Shown: positions 1 through 5,801 of the stretch, one piece after another
Numbering within the stretch: the first letter of the stretch is position 1
Layout of the letters: each line of letters opens with the position of its first letter
Source: Bacteroidota bacterium
GTDB lineage: Bacteria; Bacteroidota; Rhodothermia; Rhodothermales; Rubricoccaceae
Reading direction: 5' to 3'
Length of the DNA: 10,926 nt
Assembly (NCBI GenBank): GCA_022564455.1
Contig: JADFLK010000030.1
Span: 1 to 10,926 of the forward strand
The notes under the pieces: generated by a model
What the model saw: only the letters and a program-made list of their open reading frames with translations
Told to the model about the DNA's origin: nothing
Database searches by the model: none
Translations under genes and position numbers: made by a program

Positions 1-558
1 CGCAAGAACGGCCGCCGGGCGGCCCTCCGCACTCGTTAGCAGCGGCCTAACCTTGGCAATCTGCCGATATGACGGGCGGAAATCATGCCCCCATTCCGAG
101 ATGCAATGAGCCTCATCCACGGCCAGAAGTGCCACAGGGAGGCGTTCGGCGCGGGCCAGAAAAAGGTCCGTTCGCAGCCGCTCGGGCGTCACGTAGAGCA
201 GTTGGTACTTGCCGAACTCCGCATCCGTCCAGCACTGATCGATCTCGCGTGCAGAGAGCGATGAGGTAATGCTCCCAGCTCGTATTCCACGCTTGTGAAG
301 CGCCTGCACCTGGTCTTCCATCAGCGCAACCAGCGGGGAGATAACCAGCGTCAGTCCGTCCATCAGTACAGCAGGTAGCTGGTACAGCAAAGACTTTCCG
401 CCTCCGGTTGGCAGCACCGCCAGCGTATCCGTTCCATTGAGTACCGCGTCGATCGCCTCCCACTGCCCAGGCCGGAAACTGCTGTGGCTCCAGTGCTTCT
501 CCAACACGCCGAGCGCCGTATCCCGACTGGAGATCTGACTATGGACCGTTTCTCTCAC
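1..558 (-). CDS. recQ: ATP-dependent DNA helicase RecQ, N-terminal part (runs off left edge)
   Basis: This is the first 186 residues of a RecQ-family 3'-5' DNA helicase, which unwinds DNA during recombination and replication-fork repair. Helicase motifs appear in order: motif 0 FRPGQ (28-32), Walker A PTGGGKS (50-56), motif Ia SPLVALMEDQ, YVTPERLR, and motif II DEAHCISEWGHDFRPSY from residue 148. The last is the RecQ signature, with the aromatic-rich loop just after DEAH. The remaining helicase core, RQC and any HRDC domain lie beyond the window. I chose GTG at 558 because it is the only usual start codon between the in-frame stop at 616-618 and the conserved core. There is no Shine-Dalgarno before it, so the start is less certain than the identity. 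The gene is divergent from the glycosyltransferase at 891. The name is secure at family level; a RecQ paralogue cannot be excluded from this fragment. Confidence 0.95.
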   Translation of the reverse strand, partial: MRETVHSQISSRDTALGVLEKHWSHSSFRPGQWEAIDAVLNGTDTLAVLPTGGGKSLLYQLPAVLMDGLTLVISPLVALMEDQVQALHKRGIRAGSITSSLSAREIDQCWTDAEFGKYQLLYVTPERLRTDLFLARAERLPVALLAVDEAHCISEWGHDFRPSYRQIAKVRPLLTSAEGRPAAVLA

Positions 559-613
559 AGCTGTAAAATCGTAGAAATCACATGCATGGAGGCCATTCCC
601 AAAAAATATTTTC

Positions 614-642
614 GTTCAGAGGTTATACCCGGCAATCTGAAC
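614..642. promoter_or_regulatory. Inverted repeat upstream of recQ, possible operator
   Basis: The perfect 7-base arms GTTCAGA (614-620) and TCTGAAC (636-642) are separated by 15 bases. Their centres are 22 bases apart, about two helical turns, as expected for a dimeric repressor contacting one face of the helix. The element lies about 55 bases upstream of the recQ start, next to an A/T-rich stretch (601-612) that could hold its promoter. I do not recognise it as a known operator; the regulatory role is inference. Confidence 0.3.
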
Positions 643-684
643 TGTCTATACCAGCAGCATAAGCATCTCTCCAAGGAGACGCCA

Positions 685-759
685 ATGCATAGCCCCGCAG
701 GATTGCGGGGCGGTGGGAAAGTCGGCGCGGCCCGGGCCCTCGTGGTGGGGGGCAAGTGA
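685..759 (+). CDS. Possible 24-residue leader peptide (unrecognised small ORF)
   Basis: This ATG-to-TGA ORF has a textbook AAGGAG Shine-Dalgarno (673-678) six bases before the start. That is striking because most larger genes in this window have none. The peptide begins MHSPAG and ends VVGGK; it is glycine-rich (7 of 24) and basic, with no membrane segment and no similarity I recognise. Its coding sequence covers the whole 692-711 hairpin and the 5' arm of the 721-774 hairpin, and its stop codon lies in the loop of the latter. Ribosomes on the ORF would therefore disrupt the hairpin. This suits a leader peptide for the glycosyltransferase 130 bases downstream, but it may equally be a chance ORF over a repeat. 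Confidence 0.3.
   Translation: MHSPAGLRGGGKVGAARALVVGGK
692..711. repeat. Small perfect hairpin, repeat type CCCGCAGGMTTGCGGG
   Basis: The 8-base arms GCCCCGCA (692-699) and TGCGGGGC (704-711) enclose a four-base loop, GGAT. The core differs by one loop base from the hairpin at 2941-2956, which suggests both belong to a dispersed REP-like repeat family in this genome. Confidence 0.6.
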
Positions 760-783
760 TGGGGCCGCGCCGACATATTTTTG
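721..783 (+). terminator. Large GC hairpin followed by T-run, terminator or attenuator candidate
   Basis: Perfect 13-base arms GTCGGCGCGGCCC (721-733) and GGGCCGCGCCGAC (762-774) enclose a 28-base loop and are followed on the plus strand by ATATTTTTG. This is the form of an intrinsic terminator read rightward. No annotated gene ends here: recQ starts 160 bases to the left, pointing away, and the glycosyltransferase starts 108 bases to the right. It could therefore terminate a small leader transcript or attenuate the glycosyltransferase. The long loop makes it less typical than the terminator at 4633-4654. Confidence 0.45.
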
Positions 784-890
784 GGATTGGGGATATCGGA
801 TTTGACGGATCCTTTTAGGAGTGCCGGTACAACCCTTTTCCCTTTTCCCTTTGTTCATCAGCGTTCATCGTTCACGCGTAACTTTCTTCC

Positions 891-1919
891 ATGTCCCTCC
901 CTCCTGTTTCGATTGTCATTGTTTCGTGGAACGGCCGGGAACTGCTCGAACGGTTTTTGCCGTCCGTGCTGGCGACGGACTACGCCAATTTCGAGGTGGT
1001 GGTAGCCGACAATGCCTCAACAGATGGGACGGCCGATTGGTTGGCCGAGGCGCATCCGAGCGTTCGAGTAATACAACACCCTGAGAACTGGCTCTTTGCC
1101 CGAGGCAACAACGTTGCCGTGGCTCAAACGGACGCGCCGTACCTGTGCCTCCTCAACAACGATGTGGAGACACCACCGGGTTGGCTCGCCCCACTCGTGG
1201 CCGTCTTGCAGACCAACGAGGATGTAGCGGCAGTCCAGCCCAAGCTCCTTCAGCATACGGACAAAACTTGCTTTGAGTACGCTGGAGCCTCGGGCGGCTT
1301 TCTGGATACCGTAGGCTATCCGTTTGCGCGTGGGCGACTTTTTTCTACACTAGAAAAGGACGAGGGGCAATACGACGACGCGCGCGATGTCTGCTGGGCA
1401 ACGGGCGCGTGCCTGCTCATCAGGCGTTCCGCGTTCGAGGACGTCGGCGGCCTTGACGAGCGCTTCGAGATGCACATGGAGGAGATCGATCTGTGCTGGA
1501 GGCTTTGGCGCGCGGGCTGGCGTATCCGTGTGGAACCGAAGAGCACGGTGTATCACCTCGGCGGAGGGTCGCTGTCGCAGGGCAATCCGCGCAAGACCTA
1601 TCTCAACTTCCGCAACAGCCTACTGATGCTCTACAAGAACACGCCAGCGTCGGAATGGCCGCGTGTTTTTCGCAAGAGGAAACTGCTGGATACGCTCGCT
1701 CTGGCTCGGGGTCTCGTTGCAGGCGGCCCGGCCGAGGTCTCCGCCATCCGCCGCGCGTACCGCGATGCCCGCTCGCTATTCGAGCATTATGCTGATAAAC
1801 GGCCGGCCGGTACAGCACATTCCTGCATGCCACAGTATGGGCGCTCCATCGCCGTGGATTATTTTCTAAGAGGCCGACGGCACTTCAGCAATCTGCCCAA
1901 GGACCGATTTAATTCGTGA
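891..1919 (+). CDS. Family 2 glycosyltransferase (rhamnosyltransferase-like)
   Basis: This 342-residue GT-A fold enzyme probably transfers a sugar from a nucleotide-sugar donor to a cell-surface polysaccharide or lipid carrier on the cytoplasmic side. It opens with the GT2 strand PPVSIVIVSWNG (4-15), then VVVADNAST with the donor-binding Asp40, and the metal-binding DxD-type motif LLNNDVE (87-93). Later come CWATGACLLIRRSAF (168-182) and EEIDLCWR (197-204), typical of the WbbL/rhamnosyltransferase-like branch, and YHLGGGS. No transmembrane segment is evident. The C-terminal 100 residues are basic and Arg-rich, as in peripheral membrane glycosyltransferases. The ATG start lies 13 bases before the conserved first strand and has no Shine-Dalgarno. 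It stands alone, with no polysaccharide genes next to it, so donor and acceptor cannot be named. Family is firm; sugar specificity is unknown. Confidence 0.9.
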   Translation: MSLPPVSIVIVSWNGRELLERFLPSVLATDYANFEVVVADNASTDGTADWLAEAHPSVRVIQHPENWLFARGNNVAVAQTDAPYLCLLNNDVETPPGWLAPLVAVLQTNEDVAAVQPKLLQHTDKTCFEYAGASGGFLDTVGYPFARGRLFSTLEKDEGQYDDARDVCWATGACLLIRRSAFEDVGGLDERFEMHMEEIDLCWRLWRAGWRIRVEPKSTVYHLGGGSLSQGNPRKTYLNFRNSLLMLYKNTPASEWPRVFRKRKLLDTLALARGLVAGGPAEVSAIRRAYRDARSLFEHYADKRPAGTAHSCMPQYGRSIAVDYFLRGRRHFSNLPKDRFNS

Positions 1920-1921
1920 CG

Positions 1922-2830
1922 TTAAGTAGGCGAAGGCGTCTCCTCAACGGCAGAGTGTTTTCGTGCAAATACAAATGCAATCGCACTCATCACCACGAAC
2001 ATCCCAACAAGAGCCAAGACCGTAGGAATCTCTCCGAACAGTACCAATGCAAGCAGCGATGCGCCGATGGGCTCGGTGAGAGAAAGCAACCCGAGCAGCG
2101 CGGCCGGGAGATAGCGTACGGCGTAGTTGAATGCGCCGTGTCCGAGGAGCTGCGGGCCAAGCGCCATCAGCAGGCAAAGGCCAAGAACAGACGGTGGCTG
2201 AGCAAGTGGAACCCCCCGCACGAGCGCCACGGTAAGGCACGTTAGCGCTGCAACCAGATAAAGAGGCAGCAGATAGGCCAGGAACGCGGTGCGTCGGCGA
2301 ACCGCCCGCCCGATGAGGATGTAGACAGCAAAAAGCAGCGCTGCCGATAACGCTAGGCCATTACCCCATAGAGCATTTGGGAATACGCCGGCGCGGGCTT
2401 CGGCCAGTCCGATAAGGGCAGCCCCGCCGACCGCCGCAAGAATCGCAACTACGGTTCGGGTTCGAAGGCGCTCCCGCAGAACGAGGTAGCCAAGTATGGC
2501 GATGAACAGCGGACTCGTGGTCACCAACACCGATGCGCTTGCTACGCTCGTGTGGTACAGCGACTCGATCCATGCGATGAAGTGCAAACCCAGGAGTACT
2601 CCGGCCAGGCCGATCAGCAGCACATCGCGGCGCGGCAGCAGACGGATCTCCTTGCGCGCCTTCAGCATACCGACGGGAGCGAGAAGAACGGCGGCGAACA
2701 CGGTGCGCCACACGGCCACCGCCAACCCAGGCGCATCCGAGGCGAAACGAATCAGGATGGCCGAGGTGCCAAGCACAGCCAAGCCGGTCGTGAGCACCAA
2801 CCAAACACGAAGCGGCACACGCTCTTTCAT
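1922..2830 (-). CDS. EamA/DMT-superfamily membrane transporter
   Basis: This 302-residue inner-membrane protein belongs to the drug/metabolite transporter superfamily and carries two EamA repeats (roughly residues 10-140 and 150-290), each of about five helices. Hydrophobic helices alternate with short charged loops throughout. Repeat one contains the familiar pattern of a SVASASVLVTTSPLF helix followed by GYLVLRERL, and repeat two contains LSLTEPIGASLLALVLFGE, the matching helix-loop element of the second half. EamA proteins export amino acids, metabolites or drugs, but the substrate cannot be read from sequence. The ATG at 2830 is supported by GAGGA (2839-2843) eight bases upstream. It converges with the glycosyltransferase, with only two bases between stop codons and no visible terminator, so the transcripts probably overlap at their 3' ends. 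A hairpin-repeat region separates it from the DUF4293 gene upstream. Confidence 0.93.
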   Translation of the reverse strand: MKERVPLRVWLVLTTGLAVLGTSAILIRFASDAPGLAVAVWRTVFAAVLLAPVGMLKARKEIRLLPRRDVLLIGLAGVLLGLHFIAWIESLYHTSVASASVLVTTSPLFIAILGYLVLRERLRTRTVVAILAAVGGAALIGLAEARAGVFPNALWGNGLALSAALLFAVYILIGRAVRRRTAFLAYLLPLYLVAALTCLTVALVRGVPLAQPPSVLGLCLLMALGPQLLGHGAFNYAVRYLPAALLGLLSLTEPIGASLLALVLFGEIPTVLALVGMFVVMSAIAFVFARKHSAVEETPSPT

Positions 2831-2863
2831 GGCCGATTTCCTCAGGAGTCTGTCGGGTTTAGG

Positions 2864-2911
2864 GGTTCCCCGCCAAGGCGGGGCAGGCTGTAGCGAGGCG
2901 AGCGGGGAACC
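2864..2911. repeat. Nested inverted repeat (REP-like)
   Basis: Outer arms GGTTCCCCGC (2864-2873) and GCGGGGAACC (2902-2911) are perfect 10-base complements. The left arm can alternatively fold into a tight hairpin CCCCGCC-AA-GGCGGGG (2868-2883). The right half contains GCGAGGCGAGCGGGG, similar in style to the GCGAGGCGGAG repeats at 9130 and 9293. This nested arrangement is typical of bacterial extragenic palindromes; no function can be assigned. Confidence 0.6.
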
Positions 2912-2926
2912 GAGAACATTTTCTCG
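2911..2926. repeat. Small hairpin CGAGAA-CATT-TTCTCG
   Basis: Perfect 6-base arms with a four-base loop follow directly from the nested repeat at 2864-2911, sharing base 2911. It may be part of the same extragenic repeat cluster. No T-run on either strand makes it look like a classical terminator. Confidence 0.4.
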
Positions 2927-2939
2927 ATCTTTTGAGGCG

Positions 2940-2957
2940 TCCCGCAGGCTTGCGGGA
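2940..2957. repeat. Small perfect hairpin, second copy of CCCGCAGGMTTGCGGG
   Basis: Arms TCCCGCA (2940-2946) and TGCGGGA (2951-2957) enclose a GGCT loop. The 16-base core at 2941-2956 matches that at 693-708 except for one loop base. Two near-identical palindromes in non-coding gaps 2.2 kb apart indicate a dispersed repeat rather than chance. Confidence 0.6.
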
Positions 2958-3043
2958 TGGGGCTAGATAACAAGAAAGATCGGGCAAATGAGCCGATTAA
3001 CCGCCGTCGCAGTAGAACATCCTTAACCCAACGGGCTCCCAGC

Positions 3044-3466
3044 TCAGCGTAACCTGTCCATCGAGCGCACGAGTTCGATGTCTTTCCTTACGGCGCGGCG
3101 AGCCAGGCTAAACAGGATGTAGGCCGCGGCGGGCATCAGGAGCACAAGGTAAGACATCGCCGATGGTGGCGGACTCTGTTCGCTGCCAAGAGTAAACATC
3201 CCCAGAGCCGCCACGAGCACAAAGATGAGAGCGAGATCGAGCCATTGCGCGAAGGCGATGAGTCGCGTCTGCATCTTTCGGTCTTTGTAGAGGAACACCG
3301 TCGCGAAGCCGATCAAACCGCCAAGTGCCGACGACGCGAATACCACCCACGAAAGCGACGTGTGCAGGGCCAATACCGTGCCCATCCACGCATTGCTAAA
3401 GATGACGACCAGTACAAGAAGAAGTGCACCGAAGAACAAATAGACGGATTGAATGCGCTGAATCAT
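3044..3466 (-). CDS. DUF4293 family integral membrane protein
   Basis: This 140-residue protein has four predicted transmembrane segments (about residues 8-27, 37-59, 72-92 and 105-121). It starts MIQRIQSVYL and ends with a charged RKDIELVRSMDRLR tail; both ends are hallmarks of DUF4293, a small membrane protein family of the Bacteroidota lineage with no known function. Length is normal for the family. The ATG start is fixed by the conserved N-terminus; a GGAAG lies four bases upstream, rather close for a ribosome binding site. It follows the isocitrate dehydrogenase gene on the same strand: 87 bases from that gene's amber stop, or only 27 from the stop that would end the read-through frame. 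The two may be co-transcribed, though no functional link is known. Confidence 0.88.
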   Translation of the reverse strand: MIQRIQSVYLFFGALLLVLVVIFSNAWMGTVLALHTSLSWVVFASSALGGLIGFATVFLYKDRKMQTRLIAFAQWLDLALIFVLVAALGMFTLGSEQSPPPSAMSYLVLLMPAAAYILFSLARRAVRKDIELVRSMDRLR

Positions 3467-3493
3467 GGCTCTTCCAAATCAGTCGGTAAAAGA

Positions 3494-3553
3494 TCAAGCG
3501 GCTATCTGCGCGGCCCTTTGCTCAACAACTTGATCGGCTAAATGGCTGGCAAA
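3494..3553 (-). other. In-frame C-terminal extension of isocitrate dehydrogenase beyond amber codon
   Basis: Directly after the TAG at 3554-3556 the same frame encodes 19 residues, FASHLADQVVEQRAAQIAA, then TGA at 3494-3496. Joined as SSTA-[E]-FASHLADQV, this resembles the usual C-terminal helix of the family (GG.ASTxEFxxAVxxxI). TAG differs from the Glu codon GAG by one base. The simplest reading is a full-length gene of 343 codons at 3494-4525 with a recent nonsense mutation, a sequencing error, or amber read-through or suppression. The alignment is from memory of the family, so the Glu position should be confirmed. Confidence 0.65.
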
Positions 3554-4525
3554 CTACGCCGTTGAAGACGGGCCGCCAAGGTCGGCCGTCAGGTTCGTGC
3601 CTTCTGTGTACACTGCGAAAAGGGCGTTGGCCACAGCGTCGGCGGCAGCTACTTCACCGATGTGGCGCAAGAGCATCGCGCCCGACTGAATGATCGCTGT
3701 GGGGTTGGCGATACCCTTGCCTGCAATATCCAGGGCCGAGCCGTGAACGGCCTCGAAGATGGCGTAGTCGTCGCCAATATTGGCTGCACCGGTCACGCCC
3801 AACCCGCCAACAAGGCCCGAAATAAGATCCGAAAGAATGTCGCCGAACAGGTTCGTGGTAACGATGCAGTCGTAATGGTTGGGGTGGATGACAAGCTGCA
3901 TGGCCATGTTGTCCACAATGCGGTCGTCGAACTCGATAGCCGGGTATTCCTGCGCAATCTCATGGCCAATGGCGAGGAACATCCCACTTGTCTTCTTCAG
4001 GATGTTGGCCTTGTGAACCAGCGTAAGACGTTTGCGGCCACGGCGACCGGCATCTTCGAATGCAAAACGGATGATCTTCTCGCTTCCACGCCGCGTCACT
4101 CTGGCTATCGAGTCCGCGATTTGATTCCGCTCGTCGAAATACTCGATACCGGCGTAGAGGCCCTCCGTGTTCTCGCGGTACAGGATGAGGTCGATCCCGT
4201 CGAATGGGCCCTGCGTATTGGGCAGCGACTTGGCCGGGCGGACGTTTGCAAACGTATCGAAGTGCTGCCGAAGCCGCACGTTTACACTTCGGAACCCATC
4301 TCCGACCGGCGTGGTGAGCGGCCCCTTTAGCGCCAGCCGAGTCCGCTCAATCGAGTCGAGTACAGCCTGGGGTAGCGGATTGCCCGTTTTCTCGAAGGCC
4401 GTCATGCCCGCTTCCTGCTCGTCCCACTCGAACTCGACGCCCGTAGCCTCAAGCACAAGAATTGCAGCGGCGACGACTTCCGGCCCAATTCCGTCGCCGG
4501 GCAGAAGAGTTACTGGATAAGCCAT
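3554..4525 (-). CDS. NAD-type isocitrate dehydrogenase, ended by an apparent premature amber codon
   Basis: This 323-residue protein belongs to the isocitrate/isopropylmalate dehydrogenase family. The NAD-dependent isocitrate dehydrogenase branch oxidises isocitrate to 2-oxoglutarate in the TCA cycle. Visible motifs are LLPGDGIGPE (7-16), the substrate-binding SVNVRLRQHFDTFANVRP, RENTEGLYAGIE with catalytic Tyr124, LVHKAN with Lys172, and metal-binding Asp205, Asp229 and Asp233 in the family spacing. SVNV..R and FANVRP favour isocitrate over isopropylmalate as substrate. Two oddities: the normally invariant HGSAPDIAGK motif reads HGSALDIAGK (Leu265), and the protein stops at SSTA where relatives continue with Glu-Phe and about 15-20 more residues. 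The frame resumes after the TAG (see 3494-3553). All catalytic residues remain, so it may be functional, truncated, or read through. The ATG has no clear Shine-Dalgarno but directly precedes the conserved first strand. Confidence 0.87.
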   Translation of the reverse strand: MAYPVTLLPGDGIGPEVVAAAILVLEATGVEFEWDEQEAGMTAFEKTGNPLPQAVLDSIERTRLALKGPLTTPVGDGFRSVNVRLRQHFDTFANVRPAKSLPNTQGPFDGIDLILYRENTEGLYAGIEYFDERNQIADSIARVTRRGSEKIIRFAFEDAGRRGRKRLTLVHKANILKKTSGMFLAIGHEIAQEYPAIEFDDRIVDNMAMQLVIHPNHYDCIVTTNLFGDILSDLISGLVGGLGVTGAANIGDDYAIFEAVHGSALDIAGKGIANPTAIIQSGAMLLRHIGEVAAADAVANALFAVYTEGTNLTADLGGPSSTA

Positions 4526-4545
4526 CTGAGTAGATAAGTGGGTAC

Positions 4546-4570
4546 GCGGGGTTGCCGGAAGCTACCCCGC
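4546..4570. repeat. Inverted repeat in isocitrate dehydrogenase 5' region
   Basis: Arms GCGGGGT (4546-4552) and ACCCCGC (4564-4570) are perfect complements around an 11-base loop, and start 20 bases upstream of the isocitrate dehydrogenase ATG. A palindrome ACCTAGGT lies just beyond at 4577-4584. They could form a leader structure or protein-binding site, but nothing identifies a regulator. Confidence 0.35.
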
Positions 4571-4624
4571 TGCCGCACCTAGGTACGTGGAGACGGGCTA
4601 AAGACGAACCAACAAATGCCGGTA

Positions 4625-4654
4625 ACAGAAAAGGGCGCACCCGAAGGTGCGCCC
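4625..4654 (-). terminator. Rho-independent terminator of the exbB-exbD-exbD cluster
   Basis: Arms GGGCGCACC (4633-4641) and GGTGCGCCC (4646-4654) form a perfect 9-base stem. Read on the minus strand the loop is the very stable TTCG tetraloop and the stem is followed by TTTTCTGTT, so it terminates leftward transcription. It sits 25 bases after the stop of the second exbD. It separates that cluster from isocitrate dehydrogenase, which therefore should have its own promoter in the roughly 100 bases in between. Confidence 0.9.
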
Positions 4655-4679
4655 AGAATCCCGATATACGTTGCGCGGT

Positions 4680-5135
4680 TTACGATCCGCCTTCACGCAT
4701 GGTGGAGTAGTTGATGCGTAGCGTCTCGGCCTGGCGCAATTCGGCTTGCACATCGTAAAGCAGGCCGGTTTCCACTTCCTTGTCGACTCGGAAAGAGATG
4801 ATCATCCGCGGCTCTTCCAGAATCTTGAGGTACATGATGTTGCGGATCTCGAACAGGTCGTCCACAATGGCGTCGTCAATCTGAACCGAATCCTCTCCAT
4901 ACCGATTTCCTTCCAGCATCTCCGGCCCAATGTAGATGTACGAAACCAGTCGCTTCTCCTCAATCTTCTCGACCGATTCGGCGGCCGGCAACGAGGTGCG
5001 AACCAGCAGATCAGTCTCGCGCATAACGGTCGTGACCATGAAGAAGATCAGCAGCATGAAAATGATATCCGGCAACGATGCCGTGGGGATTTCCTGGCTG
5101 GTCTTTGCAGACTTCTTTTTGAAGTGAACCGACAT
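4680..5135 (-). CDS. exbD: ExbD/TolR-family biopolymer transport protein (second copy)
   Basis: This 151-residue protein has the ExbD/TolR layout: a short basic cytoplasmic N-terminus, one transmembrane helix (about 23-38) and a periplasmic domain. The helix begins IPTASLPDIIFMLLIFFMVTT. Asp23 is the conserved membrane aspartate that takes part in proton flow with ExbB in TonB- or Tol-type energy transduction. The periplasmic region (40-151) differs strongly from that of the neighbouring ExbD, so the two are ancient paralogues rather than a recent duplication and may form a heteromeric complex. It is the last gene of the cluster, starting 47 bases after the first exbD stops, and is followed by a strong terminator. 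No Shine-Dalgarno precedes the ATG. The family is clear; whether it works with a TonB-like or TolA-like partner is not. Confidence 0.92.
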   Translation of the reverse strand: MSVHFKKKSAKTSQEIPTASLPDIIFMLLIFFMVTTVMRETDLLVRTSLPAAESVEKIEEKRLVSYIYIGPEMLEGNRYGEDSVQIDDAIVDDLFEIRNIMYLKILEEPRMIISFRVDKEVETGLLYDVQAELRQAETLRINYSTMREGGS

Positions 5136-5182
5136 GGCGTTCGTGATTAGGTATGAAACATGAGTACCTGACAGGCTCTCGT

Positions 5183-5743
5183 CTATTCTGATCCACCGGC
5201 ATCGGGCTCAGCAAGAGAGATCTTTATGGGGTACTTGGTCTTCACTTCGTCCTCGTCGTCCTCACCCAACTGCCCTTTGTAGGTGGCGTAGTTCACACCT
5301 CGGATTTCCTGGGAATAGTTATCCCGGATCTCCACGTATGCTCCCCTGATCTCGTCGAGAACGTTGATGTACACCTCGTACGGAAGCCGCCGTTCGGTCT
5401 TGAAGGATACGATGGCTGCGTCGGGGTTATCCGAATAATTCGGAAGCCGGCCTTCGTTGGTAACGTGCTTTACTACTTCAGCACGAATGTTGCTAATGGC
5501 CATAAACTGGCCATCCACGAGCACGTCGCCGGAGTTATTGACGAGGATATTGAGGAGGTTTCGCTGCTGGATCTGTGGGGGGTCTACATTCTCGTCGAGC
5601 TTCGGCGGAAGCTGCATGAAGATGCCCGAATCCACGTTGATCGTGGTAGTAACGAGGAAAAAGATCAGCAGGAGAAACGCGATGTCGGCCATCGTGGCTG
5701 TTGGAATCTCAGCCTGACGTCTGGTTCGCTTCTTGAGGGGCAT
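5183..5743 (-). CDS. exbD: ExbD/TolR-family biopolymer transport protein (first copy)
   Basis: This 186-residue protein starts with a basic MPLKKRTRRQ, then IPTATMADIAFLLLIFFLVTTT, the ExbD transmembrane helix with the proton-relay Asp20. The periplasmic domain follows (about 42-155). It is longer than the second ExbD because of a C-terminal tail with an acidic patch, GEDDEDE, then a KTKYPIKISLAE stretch. Residues 50-75 carry the ILVNNSGDVLVDG-type strand pair common in Bacteroidota ExbD proteins. It lies 58 bases after the small membrane protein gene and 47 bases before the second exbD on the same strand, with no intervening terminator, which indicates one transcript. There is no Shine-Dalgarno at the ATG. 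Expected role: the stator subunit that couples the proton gradient through ExbB to an outer-membrane transport or cell-envelope function. Confidence 0.92.
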   Translation of the reverse strand: MPLKKRTRRQAEIPTATMADIAFLLLIFFLVTTTINVDSGIFMQLPPKLDENVDPPQIQQRNLLNILVNNSGDVLVDGQFMAISNIRAEVVKHVTNEGRLPNYSDNPDAAIVSFKTERRLPYEVYINVLDEIRGAYVEIRDNYSQEIRGVNYATYKGQLGEDDEDEVKTKYPIKISLAEPDAGGSE

Positions 5744-5801
5744 AGCGCAGGGGGTTTGATGGCACCGGGACGTGAGGCCCGGCCCGGCATACTAGCGGGT
5801 G

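Larger units (their letters stand above)
560..890. other. Divergent intergenic region between recQ and the glycosyltransferase
   Basis: I see no conserved protein gene in these 330 bases. The region holds the inverted repeat at 614-642, a 24-codon ORF with a strong ribosome binding site (685-759), a small hairpin (692-711), a larger hairpin followed by a T-run (721-783), and a pyrimidine-rich tract just before the glycosyltransferase start (roughly 834-891). It must contain promoters for both flanking genes. I cannot place them: TATTTTTG at 776-783 matches the Bacteroidota -7 consensus TAnnTTTG, but no TTG box sits about 19 bases upstream. Confidence 0.5.

Noticed and set aside
776..783. TATTTTTG as a Bacteroidota-type -7 promoter box for the glycosyltransferase
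   Set aside because: It matches TAnnTTTG but no TTG -33 box is present at the right distance, and the same bases form the T-run after the 721-774 hairpin.
1922..2245. Plus-strand 109-residue ORF at 1916-2245 as a gene following the glycosyltransferase
   Set aside because: It is antisense to the EamA permease and has no motif; the permease frame is clearly the coding one.
3662..4330. Plus-strand 222-residue ORF
   Set aside because: It is entirely antisense to isocitrate dehydrogenase, whose motifs are clear; long antisense frames are common in GC-rich genes.
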